A stretch of 5,838 bases of DNA from Candidatus Zixiibacteriota bacterium (GTDB lineage: Bacteria; Zixibacteria; MSB-5A5; UBA10806). Position numbers and translations under genes: made by a program. Below the pieces are notes generated by a model. It was not told the DNA's origin. It was given only the letters and a program-made list of their open reading frames with translations, and searched no databases. Location: assembly GCA_003520965.1 (NCBI GenBank), contig DOTU01000376.1, positions 1-5,838 of the forward strand. Reading direction: 5' to 3'. Shown here piece after piece: positions 5,832 to 5,838 of the stretch (positions are counted from its first letter, which is position 1; every line of letters begins with the position of its first letter).

Positions 5832-5838
5832 TATTTTG

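Noticed and set aside
1..5838. Defence, CRISPR, phage or toxin-antitoxin system
   Set aside because: Every coding gene except the partial secreted protein matches a housekeeping family, and no direct-repeat array, integrase, transposase or toxin-antitoxin pair is visible.

Overview
The window looks like chromosome from a Gram-negative (diderm) bacterium. It encodes both permease subunits of the lipopolysaccharide exporter (LptF and LptG) and a secreted protein with a signal peptide. Base composition appears balanced in the genes and AT-rich between them. The style of the proteins (an LptF with an extra charged helical stretch, a YhaM-type nuclease, a flavoredoxin-like flavin reductase, a 374-residue Tgt) fits the FCB group or a related candidate phylum such as Zixibacteria. 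That placement is a guess from memory of family flavour, not a computed assignment.

Layout. Left half, minus strand: lptF (2958 to 1609) is followed directly by lptG (1609 to 515), with the stop and start codons sharing a base. After lptG comes a 12-bp perfect hairpin (423-456). Next is a promoter whose two hexamers and spacer match the sigma-70 consensus exactly (367-395). It drives a GTG-started gene for a secreted protein that runs off the left edge (326 to 1). Right half, plus strand: an 83-bp divergent spacer (2959-3041) leads into three overlapping genes. These are a YhaM-like OB-fold/HD 3'-5' exoribonuclease (3042-3992), a flavin reductase-like protein (3985-4575), and queuine tRNA-ribosyltransferase tgt (4572-5696, TTG start). 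The last 142 bases are non-coding. They are T/C-rich on the plus strand and end in a compact cloverleaf-like set of nested inverted repeats (5769-5831).

How the genes fit together. LptF and LptG form the inner-membrane channel of the LptB2FG transporter; its other parts are not in this window. The plus-strand operon pairs an RNA exonuclease with a tRNA-modifying enzyme, with a flavin protein between them that has no obvious link to RNA. The divergent spacer holds one sigma-70-like promoter for each direction. Both place the predicted transcription start within a base or two of the ATG, and neither gene has a Shine-Dalgarno at normal spacing. Both operons may therefore begin as leaderless mRNAs.

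I see no CRISPR array, transposase, phage gene, defence system, tRNA or rRNA. The coding genes are ordinary housekeeping genes. The items worth a second look are in the non-coding parts: the paired leaderless promoters, the cloverleaf repeat, the second hairpin, and the consensus promoter of the unrecognised secreted protein.
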